DNA of 64,000 bases from Pseudomonas khavaziana (GTDB taxonomy: Bacteria > Pseudomonadota > Gammaproteobacteria > Pseudomonadales > Pseudomonadaceae): contig NZ_JAHSTT010000001.1 of NCBI RefSeq assembly GCF_019145205.1, positions 558,001 through 622,000 of the forward strand, in the 5' to 3' direction. Shown here piece by piece: positions 25,358 to 36,050 of the stretch. The notes under the pieces are model-generated. The model did no database searches, was not told the DNA's origin, and saw only the letters and a list, made by a program, of their open reading frames with translations. The translations under genes were made by a program, and so were the position numbers. Position 1 is the stretch's first letter. Each line of letters starts with the position of its first letter.

Positions 25358-26113
25358 ATGGAAAAGACCAAGCAGACTGTGCCCTCCGTGGTGCCGCGCC
25401 ATGTCGCGATCATCATGGATGGGAATAATCGCTGGGCGAAAAAACGCTTTATGCCGGGTGTCGCCGGGCATAAAGCGGGTGTTGACGCGGTAAGGGCGGT
25501 GATTGAGGTGTGCGCTGAGGCCAAGGTCGAAGTGTTGACCTTGTTCGCCTTCTCCAGTGAGAACTGGCAGCGGCCCGCCGATGAAGTCAGTGCCTTGATG
25601 GACCTGTTCTTCAAGGCGTTGCGTCGTGAGGCCAAGCGCCTCAATGACAACAACATCAGTCTGCGCATCATTGGTGATCGCTCGCGGTTCCGCCCGGAAC
25701 TGCAAACCGCCATGCGCGAAGCCGAGGCCATTACCGCAGGCAGTAACCGCTTTGTGCTGCAGATCGCAGCCAACTACGGTGGCCAGTGGGATATCGCCCA
25801 GGCCGCGCAGCGGCTGGCCCGCGAAGTGCAGGCCGGCCACCTGCGACCCGACGACATCACGCCTGAACTGTTGCAAACCTGCCTGGTGACTGGCGACCTG
25901 CCGTTGCCGGACTTGTGCATTCGTACCGGTGGCGAGCATCGCATCAGCAATTTCCTGCTGTGGCAGATGGCATACACCGAGTTGTACTTCTCCGACCTGT
26001 TCTGGCCGGACTTCAAACACGATGCCATGCGCAATGCGCTGGCTGATTTCGCTTCCCGTCAGCGTCGCTTCGGTAAAACGAGCGAGCAGATCGAAGCTGG
26101 AGCCCGGGTTTAA
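25358..26113 (+). CDS. uppS: Undecaprenyl diphosphate synthase (cis-prenyltransferase)
   Basis: A 251-residue enzyme that extends farnesyl diphosphate with eight isopentenyl units to make the lipid carrier for peptidoglycan and O-antigen synthesis. Motif HVAIIMDGNNRWAKKR (about 14-29) contains the catalytic aspartate and pyrophosphate-binding residues. TLFAFSSENWQRP (about 62-74) and DLCIRTGGEHRISNFLLWQ (about 186-204) complete the active site. The stop is directly followed by the cdsA start, with no spacer. Confidence 0.96.
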   Translation: MEKTKQTVPSVVPRHVAIIMDGNNRWAKKRFMPGVAGHKAGVDAVRAVIEVCAEAKVEVLTLFAFSSENWQRPADEVSALMDLFFKALRREAKRLNDNNISLRIIGDRSRFRPELQTAMREAEAITAGSNRFVLQIAANYGGQWDIAQAAQRLAREVQAGHLRPDDITPELLQTCLVTGDLPLPDLCIRTGGEHRISNFLLWQMAYTELYFSDLFWPDFKHDAMRNALADFASRQRRFGKTSEQIEAGARV

Positions 26114-26920
26114 ATGTTAAAACAACGAATCATCACGGCGCTGATCCTGCTGCCGATTGCCTTGTGTGGTTTTTTCCTGCTTGAAGGTTCCGGCTTTGCG
26201 CTGTTTATCGGCCTGGTCGTGACGCTGGGAGCCTGGGAGTGGGCGCGCCTGGCGGGTTTCAGCAGCCAATTGCCGCGTATGGCGTATGCGGCAGTGGTCG
26301 CAGTGCTGTTGTTCCTGATGTACATCCTGCCGGACATTGCGCCTTGGGTGCTGGGTGCGGCAGTGCTGTGGTGGGCGTTGGCGACATTCCTGGTGCTGAC
26401 TTACCCGCGCACCAGTGGCCAGTGGTCGAGCGTGGCCTGCAAGCTGGTGATTGGCCTGCTGATCCTGCTGCCGGCCTGGCAAGGGCTGGTGGAAATCAAG
26501 CGCTACCCCCTCGGTAACGAATTGATCCTGGCGGTGATGGTGCTGGTGTGGGGCGCAGATATTGGCGCTTACTTCTCCGGCCGTGCCTTCGGCAAGCGCA
26601 AGTTGGCTCCGGCCGTCAGCCCCGGCAAAAGCTGGGAAGGCGTATACGGCGGCTTGGGATTGACGCTGCTGATCACGCTGGTAGTCGGTGTGGTACGCGG
26701 CTGGTCGGTGAAGGAGATTTTCCTGGCCTTGCTGGGCACGGCTATCGTCGTGTTCATCTCGGTGGTGGGTGATCTCACTGAAAGCATGTTCAAGCGCCAG
26801 GCCGGGGTCAAGGACAGCAGTAACCTGCTGCCAGGGCATGGTGGTGTGCTGGATCGTATCGACAGTCTGACTGCCGCGCTGCCGATCTTCGCCGTGCTGC
26901 TGTGGATGATCGCTTCGTGA
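26114..26920 (+). CDS. cdsA: Phosphatidate cytidylyltransferase
   Basis: A 268-residue inner-membrane enzyme making CDP-diacylglycerol from phosphatidate and CTP, the branch point of phospholipid synthesis. About eight hydrophobic segments are visible. The family signature near the C-terminus, [25 protein letters not shown] (about 231-255), is intact. It overlaps dxr by four bases (GTGA). Confidence 0.95.
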   Translation: MLKQRIITALILLPIALCGFFLLEGSGFALFIGLVVTLGAWEWARLAGFSSQLPRMAYAAVVAVLLFLMYILPDIAPWVLGAAVLWWALATFLVLTYPRTSGQWSSVACKLVIGLLILLPAWQGLVEIKRYPLGNELILAVMVLVWGADIGAYFSGRAFGKRKLAPAVSPGKSWEGVYGGLGLTLLITLVVGVVRGWSVKEIFLALLGTAIVVFISVVGDLTESMFKRQAGVKDSSNLLPGHGGVLDRIDSLTAALPIFAVLLWMIAS

Positions 26921-28107
26921 GCCGCCTGCAACAGGTCACCGTGCTGGGGGCGACCGGCTCGGTCGGGCTGAGTACCCTGGACGTCATTGCACGTCATCCT
27001 GATCGCTATCAGGTTTTCGCCCTGACCGGCTTCACGCGCTTGAGCGAGTTGCTGGCCTTGTGTGTGCGCCATGCGCCGCGCTTTGCCGTAGTGCCCGAGG
27101 CCGCGGCAGCCCGGAGTCTGCAGGATGACCTGCGGACCGCCGGGCTGGCCACGCAAGTCCTGGTGGGTGAGGCGGGACTGTGCCAAGTGTCGGCCGATAC
27201 GCAGGTGGATACCGTTGTGGCGGCGATTGTCGGCGCGGCGGGTTTGCGCCCGACCCTCGCTGCAGTCGATGCCGGCAAGAAGATTCTGCTGGCCAATAAA
27301 GAAGCCCTGGTCATGTCCGGCGCGCTCTTTATGCAGGCGGTGCGCAAGAGCGGTGCGGTGCTGCTGCCACTGGACAGCGAGCACAATGCAATTTTCCAAT
27401 GCATGCCAGGGGATTTTGCCCGTGGCTTGAGCCAGGTCGGCGTGCGCCGGATTCTACTGACGGCGTCTGGTGGTCCATTCCGGCAGACTCCGTTGGCCGA
27501 GTTGGAGCATGTGTCTCCCGATCAGGCCTGCGCTCACCCGAACTGGTCCATGGGGCGCAAAATCTCCGTGGATTCGGCGAGCATGATGAACAAGGGCCTG
27601 GAGCTGATCGAGGCGTGCTGGTTGTTCGATGCGCGGCCTGACCAGGTCGAAGTGGTGATTCACCCGCAAAGCGTGATCCATTCCCTGGTCGATTACGTAG
27701 ACGGTTCGGTGTTGGCGCAGTTGGGTAATCCTGATATGCGTACACCGATCGCCAACGCCCTCGCCTGGCCACAGCGCATTGATTCCGGCGTAGCGCCATT
27801 GGATCTGTTTGCGGTTGCGCGCCTGGACTTCGAAGCGCCGGACGAGCAGCGCTTTCCCTGCCTGCGCCTGGCGCGGCAGGCGGCCGAGGCGGGTGGCACC
27901 GCGCCAGCGATGCTGAATGCGGCCAATGAAGTGGCCGTGGCGGCGTTTCTCGAACGGCGCATCCGCTTTCCACAGATCGCGAGTATCATCGAGGACGTCC
28001 TGAGCCTTGAGCCTGTCGAGGCGGTGAATGACCTGGGGGCCGTGTTCGAGGCGGATACCAAGGCGCGAGCCCTGGCCCGACAATGGCTGGGTCGCAATAC
28101 GCGTTAG
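26917..28107 (+). CDS. dxr: 1-deoxy-D-xylulose 5-phosphate reductoisomerase
   Basis: A 396-residue NADPH-dependent enzyme of the MEP isoprenoid pathway that forms 2-C-methyl-D-erythritol 4-phosphate. The nucleotide-binding start [28 protein letters not shown] (about 127-137) and [12 protein letters not shown] (about 150-161) are diagnostic, and [17 protein letters not shown] contains substrate and metal contacts. The GTG at 26917 ([11 protein letters not shown]) is chosen because it overlaps the cdsA stop as GTGA and matches the usual N-terminus; a GTG five codons earlier would add cdsA-shadow residues. Confidence 0.94.
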   Translation: MSRLQQVTVLGATGSVGLSTLDVIARHPDRYQVFALTGFTRLSELLALCVRHAPRFAVVPEAAAARSLQDDLRTAGLATQVLVGEAGLCQVSADTQVDTVVAAIVGAAGLRPTLAAVDAGKKILLANKEALVMSGALFMQAVRKSGAVLLPLDSEHNAIFQCMPGDFARGLSQVGVRRILLTASGGPFRQTPLAELEHVSPDQACAHPNWSMGRKISVDSASMMNKGLELIEACWLFDARPDQVEVVIHPQSVIHSLVDYVDGSVLAQLGNPDMRTPIANALAWPQRIDSGVAPLDLFAVARLDFEAPDEQRFPCLRLARQAAEAGGTAPAMLNAANEVAVAAFLERRIRFPQIASIIEDVLSLEPVEAVNDLGAVFEADTKARALARQWLGRNTR

Positions 28108-28160
28108 GCTGTGGGTGGGTTCGAGCCTTCAGGCATTGGATTGAAATGCGGAGAAATTAG

Positions 28161-29513
28161 ATGAGTGCGCTCTACATGATTGTCGGCACCCTGGTTGCTC
28201 TGGGTGTGCTGGTTACCTTCCACGAATTCGGCCACTTCTGGGTGGCGCGTCGTTGCGGCGTCAAGGTATTGCGCTTTTCCGTCGGTTTCGGCATGCCTTT
28301 GTTGCGCTGGCATGATCGTCGTGGCACCGAGTTTGTGATCGCCGCTATCCCGCTGGGTGGCTACGTCAAGATGCTCGATGAGCGCGAAGGCGAAGTGCCC
28401 GCCGATCAATTGGACCAATCGTTCAATCGTAAGACCGTTCGTCAGCGTATCGCAATTGTTGCAGCGGGGCCGATCGCCAACTTCCTGTTGGCTATAGTGT
28501 TCTTCTGGATCCTGGCCATGATGGGCAGCCAGCAAGTGCGTCCGGTCATCGGCGCGGTCGAGGCGGACAGCATTGCGGCCAAGGCCGGCCTGATCGCTGG
28601 GCAGGAAATTGTTTCCATTGATGGCGAGCCCACCACGGGTTGGGGCGCGGTCAATTTGCAGTTGGTGCGTCGCCTGGGTGAAAGCGGCACCGTCAATGTG
28701 GTGGTGCGTGACCAGGATTCCAGCGCCGAAACCCCGCGGGCATTGGCGCTGGATCATTGGCTCAAGGGGGCCGACGAGCCCGATCCGATCAAATCCCTGG
28801 GGATTCGCCCTTGGCGTCCGGCGTTGCCGCCGGTGCTGGCTGAGCTGGATCCGAAAGGCCCGGCCCAGGCAGCTGGCCTGAAAGCCGGCGATCGCCTGCT
28901 GGCCCTTGATGGCCAGGCGCTGGGTGACTGGCAGCAAGTGGTCGACCTGGTGCGTGTACGGCCTGATACCAAGATTGTGCTGAAAGTTGAGCGCGAGGGT
29001 GCTCAAATTGACGTCCCGGTAACCTTGTCGGTTCGGGGAGAAGCCAAGGCAGCCGGGGGTTACCTGGGTGCCGGGGTCAAGGCTGTCGAGTGGCCGCCGT
29101 CGATGGTGCGAGAGGTCAGCTTCGGGCCTTTGGCGGCAATTGGCGAGGGCGCGAAACGCACCTGGACCATGAGCGTGCTGACCCTCGAATCCCTCAAGAA
29201 AATGTTGTTCGGTGAGCTCTCGGTAAAAAACTTGAGTGGACCGATAACCATTGCTAAAGTGGCGGGCGCTTCTGCCCAGTCGGGTGTCGCGGATTTCCTG
29301 AATTTCCTGGCTTATCTGAGTATTAGCCTTGGGGTTCTGAATTTGTTGCCCATTCCAGTGTTGGATGGGGGGCATCTGCTGTTTTATCTGGTCGAGTGGG
29401 TGCGTGGTCGCCCCTTGTCGGATCGGGTGCAGGGTTGGGGGATACAGATCGGTATCAGTTTGGTGGTCGGGGTGATGTTGTTAGCTCTGGTCAACGATCT
29501 GGGACGACTGTAA
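28161..29513 (+). CDS. rseP: Site-2 metalloprotease RseP
   Basis: A 450-residue inner-membrane intramembrane protease (MucP in P. aeruginosa) that cuts the anti-sigma factor in the envelope stress (AlgU/sigma-E) pathway. The zinc motif HEFGHFWVARR lies in the first membrane segment (about residues 22-32), and the third ligand is in VLDGGHLLFYLVE (about 400) near the C-terminal segments. Two PDZ domains lie at about 115-200 and 205-300. It is followed by a terminator-like hairpin before bamA. Confidence 0.94.
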   Translation: MSALYMIVGTLVALGVLVTFHEFGHFWVARRCGVKVLRFSVGFGMPLLRWHDRRGTEFVIAAIPLGGYVKMLDEREGEVPADQLDQSFNRKTVRQRIAIVAAGPIANFLLAIVFFWILAMMGSQQVRPVIGAVEADSIAAKAGLIAGQEIVSIDGEPTTGWGAVNLQLVRRLGESGTVNVVVRDQDSSAETPRALALDHWLKGADEPDPIKSLGIRPWRPALPPVLAELDPKGPAQAAGLKAGDRLLALDGQALGDWQQVVDLVRVRPDTKIVLKVEREGAQIDVPVTLSVRGEAKAAGGYLGAGVKAVEWPPSMVREVSFGPLAAIGEGAKRTWTMSVLTLESLKKMLFGELSVKNLSGPITIAKVAGASAQSGVADFLNFLAYLSISLGVLNLLPIPVLDGGHLLFYLVEWVRGRPLSDRVQGWGIQIGISLVVGVMLLALVNDLGRL

Positions 29514-29533
29514 CGCTTCGCTGAATTGCGAAT

Positions 29534-29559
29534 CTGCCGCATTTTGCGGCAGTTTGTTT
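29534..29559 (+). terminator. Hairpin terminator/attenuator between rseP and bamA
   Basis: CTGCCGCA (29534-29541), loop TTT, TGCGGCAG (29545-29552), then TTTGTTT. It probably lowers read-through from rseP; bamA would then rely in part on a promoter of its own, but none was clearly recognised. Confidence 0.65.
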
Positions 29560-29587
29560 ATTGCCAGTTGGAATAAGAAAGGACTTC

Positions 29588-31975
29588 ATGAAACGTCTGC
29601 TGCTAACTGCGGTTCTCACCGTATTGATGATCGCCGAAGTTCACGCCGAGTCCTTCACTATCTCCGATATTCGTGTCAACGGCCTCCAGCGGGTTTCCGC
29701 CGGTAGCGTCTTTGGTGCCTTGCCGTTGAACGTCGGGGAACAGGCGGATGATCGTCGCCTGGTGGAATCCACTCGTGCGCTGTTCAAAACCGGGTTCTTT
29801 CAAGATATCCAACTGGGTCGCGAAGGTAACGTCCTGGTTATCACGGTCGTCGAGCGACCTTCCGTCGCCAGTATCGCGATCGAGGGTAACAAGGCCATCT
29901 CCACTGAAGACCTGATGAAGGGTCTCAAGCAATCCGGCCTGGCCGAGGGCGAGATCTTCCAGCGCGCTACCCTTGAGGGTGTGCGTAACGAACTGCAACG
30001 CCAGTACGTTGCCCAGGGCCGCTACTCCGCGACCGTGGAAACCGAAGTGATCCCGCAGCCTCGTAACCGTGTAGGCCTGAAGGTCAATATCAACGAAGGC
30101 ACCGTGGCGGCCATCCAGCACATCAACGTGGTGGGCAACACCAAGTTCGCTGATGACGACCTGGTCGACCTGTTCGAGCTCAAGACCACCAACTGGCTGT
30201 CGTTCTTCAAGAACGATGACAAGTACGCCCGTGAAAAACTCTCCGGTGACCTCGAGCGCCTGCGCTCCTACTACCTGGACCGCGGCTACATCAACATGGA
30301 CATCGCTTCGACCCAGGTGTCCATCACCCCGGACAAGAAGCACGTCTATATCACCGTCAACGTCAACGAAGGCGAGAAGTACAAGGTTCGTGACGTCAAG
30401 CTCAGCGGCGACCTGAAAGTCCCAGAAGACCAGGTCAAGTCCCTGCTGCTGGTGCAGAAGGACCAAGTGTTCTCGCGCAAGCTGATGACCACCACCTCCG
30501 AACTGATCACCCGTCGCCTGGGTAACGAAGGCTATACCTTCGCCAACGTCAACGGCGTGCCGACCCCGAATGATGAAGACCACACCGTGGACATCACCTT
30601 CGTCGTCGACCCGGGCAAGCGTGCCTACGTCAACCGCATCAACTTCCGTGGCAACACCAAGTCTGCCGATGAAGTGCTGCGTCGTGAAATGCGCCAGATG
30701 GAAGGTGGCTGGGCTTCGACCTACCTGATCGACCAGTCCAAGACCCGTCTCGAGCGCCTGGGCTTCTTCAAGGAAGTCAACGTCGAAACCCCGGCCGTAC
30801 CGGGTGTGGATGACCAGGTTGACGTGAACTACGCCGTTGAAGAACAAGCCTCGGGTTCGATCACCGCCAGCGTCGGTTTCGCACAGAGTGCCGGCCTGAT
30901 TCTCGGTGGCTCGATCACCCAGAACAACTTCCTCGGTACCGGTAACAAGGTGTCCATCGGCCTGACCCGCAGCGAATACCAGAGCCGCTATAACTTCGGT
31001 TATGTCGACCCCTACTGGACGGCTGACGGTGTGAGCCTGGGCTACAACGCCTTCTACCGCACCACCGACTACAAAGACCTCGACGTTGACGTTGCAAGCT
31101 ATGCGATCGACAGTTTGGGTGTGGGTGCCAACATCGGTTACCCGATCAGCGAGACCTCGCGCCTGACCTTTGGCATCACTGCGCAACAGGATGAGATCAA
31201 GACCGGTGTGTACACCGTGGATGAGATCTTTGACTTCACCCGTCGTGAAGGTGACAAGTTCCTGAACTTCAAGGCGTCTGCCGGCTGGTCCGAGTCGACC
31301 CTGAACAAAGGTGTGCTGGCAACCCGTGGTCATTCCCAAAGCCTGACTGCCGAAGTCACCACGCCGGGCAGCGACCTGTCGTTCTTCAAGCTCGACTACC
31401 GCGGCCAGCTGTTCCAGCCGTTGAGCGACAACTACACCATGCGCCTGCACACTGAGCTGGGTTATGGCGACGGTTATGGTTCCACTGACGGCTTGCCGTT
31501 CTATGAAAACTACTATGCGGGTGGTTTCAACTCGGTACGTGGCTTCAAGGACAGCACCTTGGGCCCACGTGGTACCCCAAGCCGCGGTTTTGCTGACACC
31601 GGTAACGTCGGAACTCGACGTGACGACGACAACGACCCGCTGCCATTCGGTGGTAACGTGCTGATCCAGGGTGGTGCCGAGATCCTGTTCCCGCTGCCGT
31701 TCGTCAAGGACCAGCGTTCCCTGCGCACCTCGGTCTTCTGGGACGTGGGTAACGTGTTCGACTCCAAGTGCGAGCAGATCAAGAACCCAAGCGGTCTGAA
31801 GTCCAACACCCAGTGCAACGACGTGAGCCTCAGCAACCTGGCGAGCTCCGTGGGCGTGGGTGTGACCTGGGTGACGGCACTGGGCCCGTTGAGCTTTGCT
31901 CTGGCCATGCCGATCAAGAAACCGGATAACGCTGAAACCCAGATTTTCCAATTCTCCCTCGGCCAGACGTTCTAA
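29588..31975 (+). CDS. bamA: Outer-membrane protein assembly factor BamA
   Basis: A 795-residue outer-membrane protein, the core of the BAM complex that folds beta-barrels. It has a signal peptide (MKRLLLTAVLTVLMIAEVHA), then five POTRA domains (about 21-425) and a C-terminal barrel of 16 strands ending in phenylalanine (SLGQTF), the barrel-sorting signal. VRGF (in FNSVRGFKDSTLGP) is the conserved Omp85 loop-6 motif. ATG 29588 is chosen over an upstream ATG because it starts the signal peptide directly and has AAAGGA before it. Strong codon bias also leaves the opposite strand open for 782 codons. Confidence 0.96.
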   Translation: MKRLLLTAVLTVLMIAEVHAESFTISDIRVNGLQRVSAGSVFGALPLNVGEQADDRRLVESTRALFKTGFFQDIQLGREGNVLVITVVERPSVASIAIEGNKAISTEDLMKGLKQSGLAEGEIFQRATLEGVRNELQRQYVAQGRYSATVETEVIPQPRNRVGLKVNINEGTVAAIQHINVVGNTKFADDDLVDLFELKTTNWLSFFKNDDKYAREKLSGDLERLRSYYLDRGYINMDIASTQVSITPDKKHVYITVNVNEGEKYKVRDVKLSGDLKVPEDQVKSLLLVQKDQVFSRKLMTTTSELITRRLGNEGYTFANVNGVPTPNDEDHTVDITFVVDPGKRAYVNRINFRGNTKSADEVLRREMRQMEGGWASTYLIDQSKTRLERLGFFKEVNVETPAVPGVDDQVDVNYAVEEQASGSITASVGFAQSAGLILGGSITQNNFLGTGNKVSIGLTRSEYQSRYNFGYVDPYWTADGVSLGYNAFYRTTDYKDLDVDVASYAIDSLGVGANIGYPISETSRLTFGITAQQDEIKTGVYTVDEIFDFTRREGDKFLNFKASAGWSESTLNKGVLATRGHSQSLTAEVTTPGSDLSFFKLDYRGQLFQPLSDNYTMRLHTELGYGDGYGSTDGLPFYENYYAGGFNSVRGFKDSTLGPRGTPSRGFADTGNVGTRRDDDNDPLPFGGNVLIQGGAEILFPLPFVKDQRSLRTSVFWDVGNVFDSKCEQIKNPSGLKSNTQCNDVSLSNLASSVGVGVTWVTALGPLSFALAMPIKKPDNAETQIFQFSLGQTF

Positions 31976-32020
31976 GCGTCTGACCTAAGATAACGACAAC
32001 GGATTCTGTAGGAGTACATC

Positions 32021-32524
32021 GTGCGTAAGTTGACTCAATTGGTCCTGCTGGCCACTGTGCTGGTAACCACCCCGGCCTTCGCCGAAATGAAAATCGCCGT
32101 GCTGAACTATCAGATGGCCCTGCTGGAATCCGACGCGGCCAAGAAGTACGCGGTGGATGCCGAGAAGAAGTTCGGTCCGCAACTGACCAAGCTCAAGACG
32201 TTGGAAAGCAGCGCCAAGGGCATCCAGGATCGCCTGGTAGCCGGTGGCGACAAGATGCAGCAAGGCGAGCGCGAGCGTCTGGAGCTTGAATTCAAGCAAA
32301 AGGCCCGTGACTACCAGTTCCAGTCCAAGGAGCTGAACGAAGCCAAGGCTGTGGCCGACCGTGAAATGCTCAAGCAGCTCAAACCTAAGCTCGACAGCGC
32401 CGTGGAAGAAGTTATCAAGAAGGGTGCCTTCGACCTGGTGTTCGAGCGCGGCGCCGTGATTGACGTCAAGCCTCAATACGACATCACCCGCCAGGTGATC
32501 GAGCGCATGAACCAGCTGAAGTAA
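32021..32524 (+). CDS. skp: Periplasmic chaperone Skp / OmpH
   Basis: A 167-residue periplasmic trimeric chaperone that carries unfolded outer-membrane proteins to BamA. It uses GTG as start (V/MRKLTQLVLLATVLVTTPAFAE gives a clean signal peptide cut after AFA). The mature protein is a long charged helical hairpin (tentacle) with KIAVLNYQMALLESDAAKKY forming part of the body. GTAGGAG precedes the start. It lies between bamA and lpxD, the normal position. Confidence 0.93.
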   Translation: MRKLTQLVLLATVLVTTPAFAEMKIAVLNYQMALLESDAAKKYAVDAEKKFGPQLTKLKTLESSAKGIQDRLVAGGDKMQQGERERLELEFKQKARDYQFQSKELNEAKAVADREMLKQLKPKLDSAVEEVIKKGAFDLVFERGAVIDVKPQYDITRQVIERMNQLK

Positions 32525-32527
32525 CCC

Positions 32528-33583
32528 ATGACCGCGACTATCAGGCTCGGCGAGTTGGCCGAGTTCCTGGGAGCCACCTTGCGTGGCTCCCCGGAGAAAG
32601 AAATCACTGGGCTAGCCACCTTGCAGGAGGCTGGCCCAGCTCAGTTGAGCTTCCTCGCAAATCCCCAATACCGTAAGTACCTCGTCGATTGCCAGGCCGC
32701 AGCCGTGTTGCTGAAGGCCGCTGACGCCGAAGGGTTTATCGGGGATGCGCTGGTGGTGGCTGACCCGTACCTGTCGTACGCCAAGGCGTCACACCTGTTC
32801 GATCCAAAGCCCAAGGCGGCCGGCGGTATTCATCCATCGGCCGTGATCGCCCCGGATGCCCAGGTTGACCCTTCGGCCAGCATTGGTGCGTTTGCCGTGA
32901 TCGAGAGTGACGCGCGTATCGGTGCAGGCGTGACCGTGGGCGCCCACTGCTTTATCGGTGCGCGCTGTGAAATCGGTTCCGGTGGCTGGCTGGCTCCCCG
33001 TGTGACTCTCTACCACGATGTGCGTATTGGTCAGCGTGTAGTCATTCAGTCGGGTGCGGTGATCGGCGGTGAAGGGTTCGGTTTTGCCAACTCCAAGGGT
33101 GTCTGGCACAAGATCGCCCAGGTCGGCGGGGTATTGATCGGCGACGATGTAGAGATCGGCGTGAACACCGCTGTTGATCGCGGGGCCCTGGCCGATACCG
33201 TGATCGGTAACGGTGTGAAGCTCGATAACCAGATCCAGATCGCCCACAACGTACAGATTGGCGATCACACCGCCATGGCTGCCTGCGTGGGCATCTCCGG
33301 CAGCACCAGGATCGGCAAGCATTGCATGCTCGCCGGTGGTGTCGGGCTGGTCGGGCATATCGACATTTGCGACAACGTCTTCATCACCGGTATGACCATG
33401 GTGACCCACTCGATTACCGAGCCTGGGGCCTATTCTTCCGGGACCGCCATGCAACCTGCGGCTGAATGGCGCAAGAGTGCGGCGCGGTTGAGAAAGATCG
33501 ACGACATGGCACGACGCATCAAACAGCTGGAAAAGCGTGTTGGGGACGTGACCCCTGGCGGTAATGCTTCATCAGAAGGCTGA
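32528..33583 (+). CDS. lpxD: UDP-3-O-acylglucosamine N-acyltransferase LpxD
   Basis: A 351-residue left-handed beta-helix acyltransferase that adds the N-linked 3-hydroxyacyl chain in lipid A synthesis, using acyl-ACP. The N-terminal uridine-binding domain (about 1-100) is followed by hexapeptide repeats (about 105-290) with the catalytic histidine expected in [15 protein letters not shown] (about 237-251). A C-terminal helix (about 310-345) is rich in Lys and Arg. It starts three bases after skp. Confidence 0.95.
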   Translation: MTATIRLGELAEFLGATLRGSPEKEITGLATLQEAGPAQLSFLANPQYRKYLVDCQAAAVLLKAADAEGFIGDALVVADPYLSYAKASHLFDPKPKAAGGIHPSAVIAPDAQVDPSASIGAFAVIESDARIGAGVTVGAHCFIGARCEIGSGGWLAPRVTLYHDVRIGQRVVIQSGAVIGGEGFGFANSKGVWHKIAQVGGVLIGDDVEIGVNTAVDRGALADTVIGNGVKLDNQIQIAHNVQIGDHTAMAACVGISGSTRIGKHCMLAGGVGLVGHIDICDNVFITGMTMVTHSITEPGAYSSGTAMQPAAEWRKSAARLRKIDDMARRIKQLEKRVGDVTPGGNASSEG

Positions 33584-33694
33584 TACCATTTCCATATCAA
33601 GTGTGCACAGCCGCTAGACTGCTCCCTTGATTTGCTAGCGGGGCGTGCGCTTAGTCCGCCCGCCCCCAATCTTTATTACAGGCTTCCCCCCGAA

Positions 33695-34135
33695 ATGATG
33701 GACATCAACGAGATTCGCGAATACCTGCCTCACCGTTACCCGTTCCTGCTGGTGGATCGTGTAGTGGACCTCAACGTCGAGGAAAAGCGCATTCGTGCCT
33801 ACAAGAATGTCAGCATCAACGAACCATTCTTCAACGGTCACTTTCCTGCGCATCCAATCATGCCGGGTGTGCTGATCATCGAAGCGATGGCCCAGGCTGC
33901 CGGTATCCTTGGTTTTAAAATGCTCGACCTCAAGCCTGCCGACGGTACGCTTTACTATTTCGTGGGTTCCGACAAACTGCGTTTTCGCAGCCCGGTCACT
34001 CCGGGTGACCAGTTGATCCTGGAAGCCAAGTTCATCAGCTGCAAGCGCCAGATCTGGAAGTTCGAATGCCAGGCCTCGGTAGATGGCAAGCCAGTGTGCT
34101 CTGCCGAGATCATCTGTGCGGAACGCAAACTATGA
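33695..34135 (+). CDS. fabZ: 3-hydroxyacyl-[ACP] dehydratase FabZ
   Basis: A 146-residue hot-dog-fold enzyme dehydrating 3-hydroxyacyl-ACP in fatty-acid elongation. The catalytic histidine lies in [20 protein letters not shown] (about 46-65), along with the acidic residue. [20 protein letters not shown] is the expected N-terminus; two adjacent ATG codons (33695, 33698) are both possible. The longer upstream frame is not family-like. A candidate -10 TAGACT (33615-33620) lies 75 bases upstream. The stop overlaps lpxA (ATGA). Confidence 0.94.
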   Translation: MMDINEIREYLPHRYPFLLVDRVVDLNVEEKRIRAYKNVSINEPFFNGHFPAHPIMPGVLIIEAMAQAAGILGFKMLDLKPADGTLYYFVGSDKLRFRSPVTPGDQLILEAKFISCKRQIWKFECQASVDGKPVCSAEIICAERKL

Positions 34136-34908
34136 GTTTGATTGACCCTCGCGCAATCATCGATCCGTCGGCCGTACTGGCCGCCGACGTTGAGGTCGGC
34201 CCTTGGTCGATCGTCGGCGCAGGTGTGGAAATCGGCGAGGGGACTGTCATCGGGCCACACGTGATCCTCAAGGGTCCGACCCGCATTGGCAAACACAATC
34301 GTATCTACCAGTTTTCCTCGGTAGGCGAAGACACCCCGGACATGAAGTACAAGGGCGAAGAAACACGCCTGGTAATCGGTGACCACAACATCATCCGTGA
34401 AGGCGTCACCATTCACCGCGGGACTGTACAGGATCGTGCCGAAACCACCTTGGGTGATCACAACCTGGTCATGGCCTATGCGCATATCGGTCATGACAGC
34501 GTGATCGGCAACCATTGCATCCTGGTCAATAACACCGCGTTGGCAGGCCACGTGCACGTTGACGACTGGGCGATCCTGTCGGGATTCACCCTTGTGCATC
34601 AGTATTGCCATATCGGCGCCCACAGCTTTTCCGGCATGGGCACTGCCATCGGCAAGGATGTCCCGGCATTCGTTACGGTGTTCGGCAATCCTGCCGAAGC
34701 CCGTAGCATGAACTTCGAAGGCATGCGCCGCCGGGGTTTCAGCGAGGATGCGATCCACGCCCTGCGCCGCGCCTACAAGACCGTTTACCGCCAAGGATTG
34801 ACGGTTGAGCAGGCCCTGACCGAACTGACCGAGCCGGCTACGCTGTTCCCGGAAGTCGCGGTGTTCCGTGACTCGATCCAGGCGTCGACTCGCGGCATCA
34901 CCCGCTGA
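34132..34908 (+). CDS. lpxA: Acyl-[ACP]-UDP-N-acetylglucosamine O-acyltransferase LpxA
   Basis: A 258-residue left-handed beta-helix enzyme that performs the first step of lipid A synthesis, adding a 3-hydroxyacyl chain to UDP-GlcNAc. Hexapeptide repeats begin at once ([20 protein letters not shown]). The catalytic-histidine region is [17 protein letters not shown] (about 112-128). The C-terminal helical domain (about 190-258) is intact. It starts inside the fabZ stop codon and is followed two bases later by lpxB. Confidence 0.95.
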   Translation: MSLIDPRAIIDPSAVLAADVEVGPWSIVGAGVEIGEGTVIGPHVILKGPTRIGKHNRIYQFSSVGEDTPDMKYKGEETRLVIGDHNIIREGVTIHRGTVQDRAETTLGDHNLVMAYAHIGHDSVIGNHCILVNNTALAGHVHVDDWAILSGFTLVHQYCHIGAHSFSGMGTAIGKDVPAFVTVFGNPAEARSMNFEGMRRRGFSEDAIHALRRAYKTVYRQGLTVEQALTELTEPATLFPEVAVFRDSIQASTRGITR

Positions 34909-34910
34909 TC

Positions 34911-36050
34911 ATGGCGAACCTGCGTATTGCGCTAGTGGCCGGTGAAGCTTCCGGCGATATCCTCGGTGCAGGCCTGATGCGTGCCCTCAAGGCCCAGCAT
35001 CCCGCGGTGGAATTTGTCGGGGTGGGTGGCCCCTTGATGCAGGCCGAAGGTCTTGCCTCCTATTTTCCCATGGAGCGTCTGTCGGTCATGGGCCTGGTGG
35101 AGGTATTGGGACGCCTGCGCGAGCTTCTCGCTCGTCGCAAACTGCTGATCAAGACGCTCATTGAAGAAAAGCCCGATGTGTTTATCGGTATCGATGCGCC
35201 GGATTTCACCCTCAATATCGAACTCAAGCTGCGTCAGGCCGGAATCAAGACCGTGCACTACGTCAGCCCGTCCGTGTGGGCGTGGCGACAGAAGCGTGTG
35301 TTGAAGATTCGCGAAGGCTGCGACTTGATGTTGACCCTGTTGCCATTCGAGGCGCGGTTCTACGAAGAGCAGGGCGTGCCGGTGCGGTTTGTCGGTCATA
35401 CCCTGGCCGATGCCATCCCCCTGCACGCTGACCGTGCTGCGGCGCGTGCTGAATTGGGCTTGCCTGATGGCCCATTGGTAGCGTTGATGCCGGGCAGTCG
35501 TGGCGGTGAAGTCGGGCGCTTGGGTGCGCTGTTTTTTGACGCCGCCGAACGTCTGCAAGCGCAAAAACCGGGCGTTCGTTTTGTATTGCCATGCGTCAGC
35601 CCGCAACGTCGCGCGCAGATCGAAACCTTGCTGGAAGGCCGCGACCTGCCGCTGACCCTGCTCGACGGCCAGTCCCACCTGGCCCTTGCAGCCTGCGATG
35701 CCGTGCTGATCGCGTCGGGTACTGCCACCCTGGAGGCCTTGCTGTACAAGCGCCCCATGGTCGTGGCCTATCGCCTGGCGCCGCTGACCTTCTGGATCCT
35801 CAAGCGCATGGTCAAGAGCCCCTACATCTCCCTGCCCAACTTGCTGGCCCAGCGTCTGCTGGTGCCGGAGTTATTGCAGGACAATGCAACGCCCGAAGCG
35901 CTCGCGCAAACTCTACTACCCTTGATCGACGGCGGCGAAGAGCAGACCCGCGGTTTCGACGACATTCACCGCACCCTGCGACGTGATGCCTCGAACCAGG
36001 CGGCCGACGCCGTATTGACCTTGATCGGCCAAAAACAGGGAGCTTTATGA
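34911..36050 (+). CDS. lpxB: Lipid-A-disaccharide synthase LpxB
   Basis: A 379-residue GT-B glycosyltransferase (family GT19) at the inner membrane that joins lipid X and UDP-diacylglucosamine to make the lipid A disaccharide. [13 protein letters not shown] (about 12-24) and [15 protein letters not shown] (about 120-134) are diagnostic, and [12 protein letters not shown] (about 193-204) begins the nucleotide-binding half. Its stop overlaps the start of rnhB (ATGA). Confidence 0.95.
   Translation: MANLRIALVAGEASGDILGAGLMRALKAQHPAVEFVGVGGPLMQAEGLASYFPMERLSVMGLVEVLGRLRELLARRKLLIKTLIEEKPDVFIGIDAPDFTLNIELKLRQAGIKTVHYVSPSVWAWRQKRVLKIREGCDLMLTLLPFEARFYEEQGVPVRFVGHTLADAIPLHADRAAARAELGLPDGPLVALMPGSRGGEVGRLGALFFDAAERLQAQKPGVRFVLPCVSPQRRAQIETLLEGRDLPLTLLDGQSHLALAACDAVLIASGTATLEALLYKRPMVVAYRLAPLTFWILKRMVKSPYISLPNLLAQRLLVPELLQDNATPEALAQTLLPLIDGGEEQTRGFDDIHRTLRRDASNQAADAVLTLIGQKQGAL

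Noticed and set aside
27329..27973. Open frame antisense to dxr
   Set aside because: Arg/Pro/Ser-rich shadow frame; dxr motifs on the forward strand are intact.
28104..29375. Long open frame antisense to rseP
   Set aside because: Shadow of a conserved gene with intact motifs on the other strand.
29603..31951. 782-codon open frame antisense to bamA
   Set aside because: It mirrors bamA almost end to end, has no ribosome site, and is explained by the strong codon bias of bamA, which removes stop codons on the opposite strand. The product shows no recognisable domain.
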